Below, piece after piece: positions 21,229-33,500 of a DNA stretch of 64,000 bases; position 1 is the stretch's first letter, and each line of letters starts with the position of its first letter. This DNA is from Ascidia mentula (taxonomy: Eukaryota; Chordata; Ascidiacea; Phlebobranchia; Ascidiidae): NCBI GenBank assembly GCA_947561715.1, contig OX387197.1, forward strand, positions 11,157,001 through 11,221,000, given 5' to 3'. A program made the translations under genes and the position numbers. The notes beneath the pieces are model-generated. The model saw only the letters and a program-made list of their open reading frames with translations, made no database searches and was not told the DNA's origin.

Positions 21229-21681
21229 TAGTGATTTCTTGAGCCGGATCCGGGTACCCGGACCCGACCGGATATTGACCAAGTTTCAATACCCGGATGC
21301 GCCCGGATAATACACTTCATTTTACTGGATAGTTGGGAAATCATTTTTGTGCAAAAAAACGGACAAACATTTCGCAAATTACTCGTTTTTGGGACCCAGT
21401 CTATGATACTCGCCGACTTACGATTTTTCTGTTGTTTGTTATCAAGGCTTTTCGTGACGTGTTATACCATATTAATAAATACCCACGTTTATTTGTTCCA
21501 CTCATGATAAGCTTAACCTTAACACAGCATTCTGTTTGGCAATCAAACATTTTTTGCCATACCGATAAAATACACGAATCGGTGTTAACAAACTGCCGGA
21601 TCCAAATTATCCGGCCGGATTTGATTGATTAACTATCCGGGTCCGGCAGGGCCGGATAGTTTGGAACTGGGAACATCACTA
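21229..21681. mobile_element. hAT-like non-autonomous element rich in CCGGAT
   Basis: The 453-bp element starts TAGTGAT and ends ATCACTA, short perfect terminal inverted repeats of the hAT type (TAGTGATG...). Just inside both ends are clusters of the word CCGGAT and its variants, for example GGGTACCCGGACCCGACC on the left and GGGTCCGGCAGGGCCGG on the right, making subterminal repeats that differ sharply in composition from the AT-rich surroundings. The flanking eight bases (ACACGTAC and AAACGTAT) match at six positions, a possible decayed 8-bp target-site duplication. No transposase frame is present. Confidence 0.7.
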
Positions 21682-23161
21682 AAACGTATAAATAAAAAAT
21701 CGAAAATAAGCACGCTTCTCAGAAATAAGTACCTTTGAATTTGATTGGATACGGCTAAGTACGGTATGGCAACTCAACTTGTAGCACTACTGACGGCCGA
21801 TCCACCGACGATTTTTAAAGAACCTTTTTAAAAGCTTTTTGAATAAACCGAAACAAACAAGGAAATGGTCTGACTAGTTTTTTTCATGACAAAAATATGT
21901 CAACACTTTTAAACATTTGGACAAAAACGAATTGACAAACCAAACCACAACCTAATACATGATTTGCACCAACGCCAATGCGCATGCGCGAGAATCGGGG
22001 TCATAGGTTAAGTTGTGCTACGCGCGTTTTGTTGTGTAGAAAATGATTGGTCTTGGTTGGTAAATGTCAAATATAACAACAGTTTTGGGATGTTTTTAAA
22101 TTTTTTGTAGCAAAATGGAAAGCAAAGACCTTAAGCATGGCATAGGCGTTGCGGACGTGGACAGTTGGGAGTTTGCGGGAACATTTTAAGCTGTTTGGTT
22201 TGCAACCAATAACAAAACAAAGTCGAAACATGTTGCTTTGGTCTTTTCCGCAGATGTTTTGGGTGTGCAGTAAAGAATTAAGTTGTTAAAATCACCAAGG
22301 GAAGTTGCCTACATAAGTATTTTACGTTTTTCTGAAAAAGAGCAACTGCTTGACCCATGTGATGGCATTGCAAAGACAATCTGCTTTGTCTAAATGAAAA
22401 CGATGTCGATTTACGTGGCCAAAAAGCTCCTAAATGTCAACCTATAAGCAGAGCATTTTAATACCTGGAGTCTCATTATATTAAACCTTTAAACTGCTGC
22501 CTACTGCAGAAGTACTGATTTTTCACATCCAAGTGTAAACCATCCCAAAAGATTCTCTTTGTGTTAGACCATCTGGAGAAATTTTGCGGGCATACTGCAC
22601 CTGTACAGGTAAGTTGTTTGGGTAGTCCTATTAATTGTAAAGTAGCCTAAAATAGGAAATCAGTCTGCCTTGAAACCATGGCATTTTTTAGATTAAATCA
22701 AAACTGCAATCTCATTGCAGCATCGAGCTGAAACTACAGCAACTAAATTAAGATAAATCGTGCACTTCACTTCTCTTTCAGAGGAATGTATCAAACTCAA
22801 ATTTTATAGGTTCATTGATTGCTAAAGAAATAGATTTCTAGCAATCTGGTTTGGACAAAACAAGTGATTATTTTTATATCTTTAAATGCACATTGTTAAA
22901 CTGCCCTTCTTATGTTGTACTTTGTTCAATGCCTTTGTTTGTTCCTTTCAGTTTACTGTCAAATTACCTCGTGTAATTGAAAATTCTTGTGTTCACACAG
23001 TGCTGGTTGATTTATTAATCTTATGTGCAAACATTTGTATTAACAATAAAGTATGCATCTCTGTGACAAAACTTTCAAGAGAGCAACAATTTAAAATAAA
23101 CCATGTGAACAATATTTCTTCTGACTAAGTAGTTCCATTAGATTACACAGAGCAGCGCATA
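21682..23161. other. Intergenic, possibly includes transposon 3' remnants
   Basis: AT-rich sequence without a supported gene. Minus-strand translation between about 22900 and 23160 may contain very decayed C-terminal pieces of the adjacent transposase, but stops and frame changes prevent a firm call. Confidence 0.35.
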
Positions 23162-24289
23162 TCATGACAATATCAACAAAATACAAAACATTTTCAACAT
23201 ATACTCGATGATTGGCAAATTGTTTAGTTTTCTGGACCTCATACGAGGTGGCTTCAATAAATCACAACGTCTTACAAGCAACTCCTCACAAATGTGAAAA
23301 ATCCTGTCAGCCATCACAAAGTCGCCAAACAGTGGTGTGTAGACTGCCTCTTCCATCAGAAACTGTCTTGATTTGCAATTACATTTTTAGGAGCAGTCAA
23401 TAATATATTAACTTTGTTGTAAGGAGGTTTTTGAAAAGGCTCGGATAGGTCAACATTTAGGTCAATACTATGACTTTTTAGTTGCCCTGAAAGAAATTTG
23501 GTTAATGTTGTTATGATTTTTGAAGCCGATGACCAAAAATGCCAAATCTCAGTGCTAAATCTTTTTCCAACAGTTCAAATCAAAATCTCATCAATGTCAA
23601 CACTAACTCATCATCAAATAACAGACATGTACAGATTTGTTTGCTTCTTGTTGCATTGCAACTTAATCTTTCCAGTAATTCATCCCAACAGATCTCTTGT
23701 CTAGTAACTTGAAAACTGATTTTTTGTTCAGTTTTACCAGTTCAAAAGATGTCAGAAAGTTAAATTCACATCGGCATTATTGCAATAGATTTTGTTTTCG
23801 GTTTAAAGAGTTCACTTGCATCTGCAACTACCACCTGCACCCAATATAGAACTTGGTTCAATTGTTTCATGGCTTGTACTTATGTTGGGACTATTTAAAG
23901 TTGTTAGGGCTCTTTACTTGCTTGTCAACCAGATGGTGGTTTCCTAGCTTTTATGACACTGGTTGTATGACCCATGTGTAAATTAGGAACTGGATTTTGT
24001 TTTGTTGGCCTGCCTTTATCAAAGTGCTGTTTGGAGCAAATGCGAGTCCATTTGCGTTTTTCACAACCTTCCCTTTTAACACAATTCACCCATCGATCAT
24101 GATCTTCTTTATGTTTTGATTTCGTTGGAAACGGGTGAAGTACGAATGGAGAATGACATACGCACCGCGGCACCGACTACATCCAAGATTGCATTCATGA
24201 ATTTCACACTCACACTGTTTAGATCTCCACTGACGCAATTTTCTTTGATTGTTATTGCAACCAACTACGCAACATCCAAGTCCTGACAT
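23162..24289 (-). pseudogene. Decayed THAP / HTH_Tnp_4 / DDE_Tnp_4 transposase
   Basis: Three pieces of one transposase lie in order on the minus strand. At 24289-23925 is a THAP-like zinc finger. It begins GLGCCVVGCNNNQRKL, and after a frameshift near 24170 continues FVLHPFPTKSKHKEDHDRW and ends ICSKQHFDKGRPTKQNP then VPNLHMGH. This matches the extended THAP fingers (CSKHFVDGKPT...NPxPTLHLGY) found at the start of some transposases. Around 23610-23500, with an in-frame stop, is a helix-turn-helix relic LTLMRF and ELLEKDLALRFGIFGHRLQ. At 23356-23162 is a DDE_Tnp_4 fragment, GDFVMADRIFHICEELLVRR then LLKPPR. This domain order is known from ISL2EU-type and related eukaryotic DNA transposons. 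Several frameshifts and stops show it is not functional. I did not find its terminal repeats. Confidence 0.75.
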
Positions 24290-24612
24290 TCAGTTTACAA
24301 CCAAAGCCGTATAACAAACAAAATAAGTGATTATTTCCATAACTTACTATCACACAAAACAGCACTTCGCTCGCGTAGCACAACTTAACCTCTGATCCCG
24401 AGCTGACACTAGAGGCGCTGTTTTGGTGCAAATCATGTATTAACAGAAATCATATTAATGAGCGCGTGGAGTTGTCAATAGTATTGAGCTCACGGGACTT
24501 TTGTTTTGTTTTCACCTTTACAGCTGTTGCGGTTGGTTACCTTGTTCTGTTTCATTACATTGTGATGTAGGCCTAATGATACATCTTTTTAATTATGTTT
24601 TATTAGATATGA
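24290..24612. promoter_or_regulatory. Upstream region of cystinosin
   Basis: About 320 bases that must include the cystinosin promoter. A T-rich tract ending TTTTATTAG (AG at 24605-24606) lies six bases before the cystinosin ATG and has the form of a splice acceptor, so spliced-leader addition is possible. No TATA box is evident. Confidence 0.45.
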
Positions 24613-26805
24613 ATGTGCAATATGTTATATAGTAAAATGTTTAAGTTATATATATTTTTTTATCTGTATATTCTGATGAGCGCTGCCACACTAACAGCTG
24701 ATGGAAGCACTTCATGTAAGTTTTACTGTTTATTTTTACCACTTTATTCGAGTTTTTGTAAGCAATCTATTGGTGTTCATAGTTTAAATATACCACTAAT
24801 GCTTTAAAAATTTTGTGAAGATATTAAAGTTTGATTTAATTTTATTGAACAGATTTAACATGGAAATCAACTGGAAAACTCATTCCTGGAGAACAAGACA
24901 ATGTCACCTTTACTCTATCCACTCAACAATCAAAAAATTTTACACTGCATTTAAACACCTCACATCAGCATTCAGCAAATAGTGGTCCACCAGTCAAGTA
25001 TCCAATACAGGTACAACACAGTTTTGCCGGATGTGATGCAATGCCATTATCTTAAAGCCTATTCATAGTGAATGGAGTATTTTCTTTTAAATTGGTTATA
25101 AATAACATGACCATATTCAGAAAAAATCATTACAATAGTAGTGTACAAAGGAATCTGCTTAGTCATATTTTGGAGCTGGATTATGACCTTTGGTCAACAA
25201 CCCTTCTTCCACTAACACTTCCTTACATTTGATCCATATATACAGGTGATTTTTCCTGCCAACCACTCTACAATTCAGATGCCAGTAAATGCTTGCGCTG
25301 TTGGACAAATAGTTGTTGTGGTTAACACTTCTGATGAGTTAGTAAGGTGATTGTCTTTTCCATGGTTTCCATTTTCAGGTCTAGATGGACACAAATTAAA
25401 AAAAAGTTAAATTTCAGCCTTCCTGATAATCCCCGATTTAGGATCTATGTCATTCATAGCAAAACGCTTGGCATTGTTAACACTGTGATTGGGTGGATCT
25501 ATTTTGTGGCATGGTCGGTCTCTTTTTACCCTCAAGTGATTTTAAACTTCCGGAGAAAAAGGTTTTTAGTTTGAATTCAAGTTAACCACTTTAATTTTAA
25601 AATCCCATTAATTCTCTTTGCAGTGTTGTCGGGTTAAACTTTGATTACCTTGCCTACAACATTACAGGATTTATTGCCTATGGATTATACAACATTGGAC
25701 TGTTTTGGATACCTTTGGTTAAGGTTGGTGTCAGGAATACAAATATTTACACTTGATGAAGTGCTCCCTAAAGTAATAATTTATTTTTTTTGTGTAGCAA
25801 CAGTACCTTGCAAAGTTTCCAGATGGAGTTAATCCTGTTCAGCCCAATGATGTGTTTTTCACACTTCATGCTATTGTCCTAACTGCTATCACCATCGTTC
25901 AATGCTTCATATATGAAGTATGCATCAAACTTATGTGTTTTCTTTTAATTCTTTGCTTCCTGTTCAATTAATTCTTACCATGTTTGTGAACAGCGAGGTG
26001 GCCAAAGGGTTTCTAAGATTGCAATGGGCCTTTTAAGCATTGGTTGGTTGACAGTCTTTATTCTCTTGTTTGTTGCTATTGGACACAAAATAACATGGTT
26101 GGATTACTTAATGGCTTTCTCGTATTTGAAGTTGGCGGTCACCCTTGTCAAGTACATGCCTCAGGTAAGACTATAGATGTTGTCTCTGTTGTTGTACTGG
26201 TTTTTAGTTTGTAACATTTCATGTCCTGTACAGGCTTATATGAATTACAAACGCAAAAGCACAGAGGGTTGGAGTATTGGAAATGTGCTTCTGGATTTTA
26301 CTGGAGGTTCTTTAAGTATTTTGCAGATGTTTCTGCAGTCTTATAACAACGGTATGTTCTATTTAATTGTTTTACTACCAACCCTGTTCGTTGAACAAGA
26401 ACAGCCCTAACCGTGTGACGCCTCGGCATTTTATATCCCGCCTGCAGCTATTGTATGTTGTCGCACAAGCTGCGGTACTTCGTTTGATCAATGTAAATAG
26501 TGTGGTTCGAGCTGGACATGTGACCTGCATCTACGTCACGGAAAAACTTTTTCTATGCTTGCGAAATAACTATGCATTAAATTTAGTTTCTACGTCTGTG
26601 TAGTTTCATTAGCGTTAAAGAAGGTTTTGCGTTTATCACAGATGAGTGGAATTTGGTTTTCGGCGACCCCACTAAGTTCGGTCTTGGTCTCTTCTCCATT
26701 CTCTTTGACATTCTTTTCATGGTTCAACATTATATTCTATACCGCAAGAAGAATTTCAAGGAAGGTGAATTATTGAATGACACAGACGATGCCAATGAAA
26801 ACTGA
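24613..26805 (+). CDS. CTNS: Cystinosin, lysosomal cystine/H+ symporter
   Basis: Nine exons: 24613-24715, 24853-25010, 25246-25346, 25379-25561, 25624-25723, 25798-25917, 25994-26164, 26234-26351 and 26642-26805. Phases close and give 405 residues (human 367). A hydrophobic N-terminal signal is followed by a lumenal domain with N-glycosylation sites (NVT, NFT, NTS, NHS). Seven transmembrane segments follow. The two PQ-loop motifs are complete: [20 protein letters not shown] at the exon 4 end, and [20 protein letters not shown] across exons 7-8, with [18 protein letters not shown] after it. The protein exports cystine from lysosomes with a proton. The vertebrate C-terminal GYDQL lysosomal signal is absent; the tail ends [14 protein letters not shown], where a dileucine-like EGELL might serve. 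Later in-frame ATGs at 24622 and 24637 are alternative starts. Confidence 0.95.
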
Positions 26806-27560
26806 ACAACCTGAAACTGCTTGTTTTTGTTCCTGATGTGTTGATGCTTCAGCAATCTTTCATCTGTCATTTGTAAATATTACCCACACATTTTCCATAC
26901 ATCAAAAGTCAATTATTACCCGGCTAACATTTTTGGTTTGTCCAAAATTTTTGTTGATCTTTTTATCATTGTAGCAAAGTTTTAAGGGTTGAGTTTTAAA
27001 AGGTTGTTTTATGTCACGTGTTTACGTAGCACTTAACAAGACCTTAACACTTTTAATATAATTCAGTTCCACTATACATCAACTGCACTAAGCTTTTAAA
27101 TGTTGTTTTCAATGCATTGTGCACAAGCAATGTTAATGATGTTACTTGTTTTTAACAAAGCTCATGTTCAAGAAAAACATGTTTTCTTCCTTTGTTTTTG
27201 ATCCACAAAGCTTTAAACGTTGTGTTGATCGATCAGCGCTAGAACGGTTGGGTTTAGTAGTGTTAATTTCTTCAAGTTCTGTTAGATGTTGTTCGCCTGA
27301 CACTTTGTTTGAAGTTTTTGGATTTTTAACGCATTAATGCAGATCCACCACTGACCGCCTAGAGCAATTTTGTTTGGTTTTATAACTTTTTCACTCTGGA
27401 TTTTCTGAATATTGCGAATTCTTTTTACTGCTGTATTACTTTTATTTTGTCACGGTGAGGCGCTAAAGAGCAAACGTTGATCTCGTTAGCCTGATTTTGC
27501 CAGACAGATACGAGCGATAATTTGAAACGCAATAAAGCATCGCTAAAAAAGAACTGCTTG
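26806..27560 (+). other. Cystinosin 3' UTR
   Basis: T-rich sequence after the cystinosin stop with a poly(A) signal AATAAA at 27531-27536. No earlier canonical signal stands out, so the 3' UTR is about 740 bases. Short open frames within it look spurious. Confidence 0.45.
27531..27536 (+). terminator. Probable poly(A) signal of cystinosin
   Basis: AATAAA in the context ACGCAATAAAGCATCGC, 725 bases past the stop codon. Confidence 0.4.
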
Positions 27561-30500
27561 TGTCACTTTTATAAAGTTAGTATATTAAACCGACTTTGTT
27601 TTAAAACAGCCACTCTTACATTTTCTTCGTTACTGCAATAGTTTCCGGTGCACTTCTTGTGACAGACCGAAATTTTTAAAGCTAGGGGAAGCGGGTGTAG
27701 TCGCTCGCGTAAGCCCGTGCTATTAAAAGTATTATGACAAGAAATACTCAAACCAATACTAGAGGAATTTGCGCCTACAAAAGAGCGTTTTACGCCAAAT
27801 AAAATTTTGTGCTGCAAAACAAACTAGTCTTTATCACAGCCATCCTGGCTTCTCGCAGCGCACGAAAATTTGTGAAGCAAACAAATTATATGCAAGTAAG
27901 ATCTACTGTCATTATCATGATGTGTGTTGTACAATGAATTTCGCTGTTTCCCGAGCTTTAAAGTTTAGCCCCGCCTGAAATTATCTTCCATACCAAAAAA
28001 CCGAAACCGTTTCGGGGCAAACCTAGTTGGCATCGGGCACCTGCTTTTTATGTTGTCTCTTCCGTTTTTAAAACCCGCCATCGGCTTTTCGTTCCGTTTG
28101 TCTTTCTCATTAGCTTAGCGCCCAGCTTTCAAAAGCAAACAAGCTCGCGGGCCTTAGAAGCCGCCGCTACTCAGCCACGAAAGCTTTGTTGACCACTTTA
28201 CGATCATCAGTGAGGGCGGGAGCGCTGGTTCCCGACTCGACGCCTATCCCACGAAGTACCGGCTGTCCAATGCTATTGTGAGTCGCATCTTGTATGGTGC
28301 TTAGTTTGGGTTGTAAACAAGTTGCAGTTTACACTCGACACACGTTCCCATTGACTGAGATTAGTATCATTGCATTGTGTAACGACTCGCGACGTCGGTT
28401 GTCCTCGGTGCCTATTGGAATACAGGAATTCGCGACCGGATTCGTTTGATCGGGCGCTCGATTCGTGCCAGACAATAAGGTCCGAAGTAATCCGACGCCA
28501 ATTTTGTATCAAACATGTGCGCAATTCAAGGGTCTCTCATACGTGTACACGCGGGAGGCTTAAGGGGGGCTTTCTTCCGCCAAATTCCGTACTCTCAATT
28601 CCGGTAAATTTTATCGTTTGATGTTTTGTGGTTCACGACCTGACCTTACAAAACGTAAACATGTTTTCGAACAGTTTGTTTCTGACTTTGCCAGGCATGT
28701 TACCATCTCAAAAAGGCTCTTCCGACAATGTTTTGACATGGGAAGGCCCTGTCACATGTTTGCCCCAAATCGTTGAAACGTTTGACATTGTTCTGAGTTT
28801 TTCCCACTAAAAAATCAGCATCAACATGTCATTTATCACCACACGAACAGTTTATAGAACTTTTTTTAGTAAAGGCAATTTTACTATCCCACATATCGAT
28901 TTACAAACCTATACTAACATGTTAGGGGTGTGTAATTCCAACGGGCACTTTTATTGGTCTATTCGAAAATAGGTTTTCGTTTATAAATAGCGAGTGACGG
29001 ATGGACAAAGCTGTCCAACCAAAATCGGTAACACTGCCGTCCAGCAGGCCGTCGGAGAAGTTTGATGTGTTCATTTGCCACTTACGTTTTCAGGCGTTTC
29101 ACGCAAACTGACCAGCAAGTCGAACCCGTGTCGCCCTCTACTTCTGGGCAGTTTGTCGACAGCTGTAATCCGATAAAGACAAATGACAACGACGCCAGTT
29201 TCACAAATTGTGTGCTTGCTTGTAACTGATCAACCTGTTGGGTTGTTTTTATAGTGTGCAACTATTTGACCCGTCGTTACAGCACTAAAGGTTGGTACAA
29301 ATGAGAACGTACCCAGCGTGGTTTGTCATTTTGCACCGTTGTCATATCCCACAGACGCACCGGTTGTGGATTGGTGCTTCCTGGAACAATTGAAAGGCAG
29401 CCGTGAGAGGTGAGATAGGGGACGAGTCGATCCCTCAGCGAAAGAGGTCGCGCTCCTTGCTACCGGCCAACACGTCGGGCTGAGGAATGCGCTCAATTGC
29501 GGATATAGAAAGGGATTTCGCTTTGACAACGGAAATCGTATTACAGCGCCTGTTCAGTCGTAAACCGACACCACATTAGACGGTTACGTCACCAATAAGA
29601 GACCGAATAGTGAATCATTAAACCGTCTGCGACGAGTTCCTTCGCGGCGGGCGTGTATACAACACCTTGACAGGGCGATTGTGTGCGCTTTGAGAGATGA
29701 AGTGAGATTCAAACAGAAGATACCCACTCGTCGGCCGGCATCGTTTATTTTTCGCCTCTGCGTTCATACTGAGTCACGTTGAATGGCGCACCAAATCAAA
29801 GTGGCCGTATCGCCATACACGTCATATACCTTCACATCGTGAACCTCGCTTTCGTCCAAACTTGTTGCGCAAATAGCAACGGAGCGCGTTGGTTGGAACT
29901 TGGCCCGGGTACAGTTTTGCCTTTGGCCGGGCTTTACATGGCTTGCAAACCAATCATGCGTGTGGTGGAAAAAATTGCCACCTGCGCGATGCACTTGATG
30001 TGGTGAGAAAACATTTGCCAACAACGGCGAAATTAATGAAAGGATCAGATGCGCCTGTTGCGCTTGTCAACGTTCAGTATCTCTAAAGACCTCTTCCGCT
30101 GTTTGTTGTTGCCGGGCGTATTGTTTGTTTTGGGGCTGAAAATTCCAGACGTATTTGGTTAAATCGATGCAGTCTTTCTATTGTTTTTGCTTTACAACAA
30201 AATTTTAGCATTTTCAAGCTGCGGATTACATGTAAATGTTCCAAATTTGCCGATGGGCTTTGTTACAGAAACATTATAACTCGGGAGCGCGAACGCATTG
30301 GACATCAGCTCTTTATAGAAACGCGAGTGAAAATGAACGGGGAAAAAGTGATAAAAAATAATTTTTATCAATCGTCAACGTTGCGAAGAAGTGCTGTTAT
30401 CGTTGTCACGGTTGACTTGGGGGCATTACGGCCGTTGACTGGTTCGCTTAAACGCTGTCCGTCAGGCAGCAGCTGTTGCGGTCCGCTGCCGGGCAAGAAA

Positions 30501-33500
30501 TAGCGTCCATTATTGTATTGCGCAAAAGGTATCTCTATGGGCCCCAGGGCTCCGCCAGTGGTGCCGAGGGCTGACCCTGTACGGCTGTAAACAAGTCTCG
30601 ACACCGGAAGCCAGATGCTTGACTGACAGCCAACAAACTGCACGATCCAATTGCGGGGAATAAAACAGCCGCATGGAATGTGGGATCCACTTCGGGCAAG
30701 CACTATAGTAATGATTGGCAGCAGGGAAGGATCGCATCTGGCAACGATGCCGAGATTTGTCCACGTAGCATGGGAATGGGTCGCGAGCTTGGCAAAGGCC
30801 TGGGGGCATCAACATGTCAATGGACATATTTTAAACACCAAGTCATAAGAGTTCTTGAATTTCTTTTGCCCCGTGTTGGACACGATCGCTTCCTTCCTGT
30901 TCTGTCCCAATGACCGCAATGTAACCTTGAATTGCGACACTCAAGTGTTGTCCATGGCTCTGGTTTTATACAATCCGGCCAAAAAGCTCCAATGGCATGT
31001 TAAAATCTATATACAAATGTGACTTTAGGCTGCAAAGCATTTAACTGAATAGTAGGCATATGAAATAGTAGTTTCAACAATAAAAAAAAATCTTTTCCAA
31101 CATTTTGCGGTGATAATAGAGCATTATTTGTTGATTTTTTCTTCACATGAATAGAAGCACGAACAGTACCTGTACATTGTTTTTAATATTGTGGATGGTG
31201 TTGCAAAGATACAAATCTTAAGCTGTAGTACAAATGGGTTTCCCTTGTTAAAACGCTTTGCAACCTTCGCGCAATTAAATATTTATTTGCGTCCACGACA
31301 AGCCGAAGGATCACCTTTCCCCTGCACAATGAATATATACCACCCCGATGCGTCAATAATCTATTCTCTCGACTGCGATTAATCTTTTCATAAAAATACA
31401 AAGAGGATGGACAGGTCATGTACCACTGGAGACAACGGGAAATGCCCCCAAACCTCTTATGGCCAAACGTACACCAGTGAGCTTTTAAGTCGCTATATGA
31501 ACTCGATATATCGATTAAATAACTAGCCAGAGGGTGATTGGATGATCTCATTGAACGCAGTAGCCGTACGGAAATCCCAAACGAAGGGATTTAAGGTTGA
31601 GACAAACAACCTAACAAAGCCGTGGGACGACACACTCACATCGACCCTCCCCCCACTACAGGTCGCATCGTTCTGTTCTGTGGCTTTCGGAAGGGCTCTT
31701 AGGGTGGCAACGTTTAGCAGCCTGCGATCGATGCGCAACCCCTTCACCACAAGTGCTGTTTGAATTATTGTTTACTGCGTGTCTCGGTGCTAATTGAATC
31801 AAGGCTCTTGTGGCAGGTTGTCTTTGTTGTCGAGTGGTAACCGAGTGATAATTTATTGTCCTGTGACGCAACCTGTTCAAAGGATTTTCTGTTGCCTCTT
31901 TATGTGCGCAAAAAGCTGAAGATGTGAGGAATATTACTTGAACATAGTTATTTGGTTAAAGCAGTGCTCAACCTTTATTGGCTTACGACACCCAACGAAA
32001 AAAAATGGATTTCGCGGCACCCAGTGGCGAATCAAAGAGCGTCAGCATCGAAATATTGCTAAAAATATATTATCAATATCAATATACATGGTAAAAACAA
32101 CAAAAGCCCGCAACACTCTTGGAAGTTACATATGGCACTCTTTCTGCTAAGAAACCACTGGGTTAAACTTAAGCAAGAAATATTTAAAATGCCGCGGTAG
32201 TATTATGGAGCTAATGGCAGATTTCCTCTGTTTGGTATTTCCGTACTGCGAACCAATACGCGGGATGTTTTTCAACGCATGTTGCAAAATTTACCATAAA
32301 CTCTCACCTAAAACGGGATTTTCTCTGACCTTGAACTCCCTGAATAGAAAAGCGCGATAATCACCGAAAAGGTGGGTGTTGTTGCGCGTTTTTGCTTCGC
32401 GTGAAGCGCTGCAGTCTCAACAAGGAAACCGCGAACACCAAAACAATCCCTGGTTTGCAAACGTGCAAACGGAAAAATTTATTTTCTCATGTTGCCTTCA
32501 ATCAGTGCCAAAGTTTCGAGCTTACAGCATTGCCCGTTCCTATTTTCACACCCAATATCCCACGCCGAATTGCCGCAAGACATTGCCAATTTCATGCGCA
32601 GCCAAATTGTTTCTTGCTCCTTCACTGGGAAAATTATGTCGCCTTGAGTACGTGCTGGGCAACATGCCAAAGTCGGGCCGATGGTTTCATTTGATTTGCC
32701 TTCAACCATTGCACCGAGCATAAGGATGCGGGTTATGGAAATGCAAATTTGAGTTTGCGGATGTTTTCGCGATCGATATGCGGTGTTGGGTTTCTCATTT
32801 GAGAAAACGATTTCCCGCAGAAATGCACGTCTGAAGTTTGTGAACTTAATAAATCTTTTAATCAGATAATTCACTGAACAAGTTTTATCAAAAGGGACAA
32901 AACCTCTTGAACAAATACAAAAGTAAAATAAAGTTTGTGTTATGAACGTTGTTTCGCTATTTGAGATGTAAACAACATGCAATCAAGAGAAATGTTCATT
33001 TTCCTTATCTTCCGGCGTCATTTAACTGGTTCATCCCTGTAGTTCATAGTTATAGATCGTATCTCCAGGGATTGCAAACTGGCACGCTTTAACCTAGAAT
33101 ATAGGCCCGACCACCGATTTCACACGCACCAAGACCAGCCTCACTTCGCGTGTGGATCAGCGCCAGGCGTCGACCCCATGTCGGCCCGGCGTATAAGAAG
33201 GAACGATTCGAATCTTGTGAACGTAGAAAGAGGCTACGGTCGATGCGAAACGTCAACTTTCCATGGTTCAAGTGCCACGGAGAAAGCTCAGGGTCGGTCG
33301 TGGACGAGAACCCAAGTCTTAGTTCGGCGCTTTAAGCAGGAGGCCATGGACCAAAGCCGTCGAAATATATCGAAAGCCGCAAGGTGGATTGCCTACGACC
33401 GGTATGGCATGGTGTTGAAAAGATGGCCAGGAGGGCTCTTCAGACTCAGCAGTGAGGGAATGTTTATTTGACGAGCGACTCGGGTCGTTTTCTCATCTGA

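Noticed and set aside
22886..23128. 80-codon plus-strand frame beside the transposase relic
   Set aside because: It lies opposite sequence that probably belongs to the decayed transposon, and the translation is a low-complexity hydrophobic string without a start context.
33178..33471. 97-codon basic frame in the desert
   Set aside because: It has no domain, no conserved motif and no splice partners; overlapping frames on both strands are also open, as expected of stop-poor sequence.
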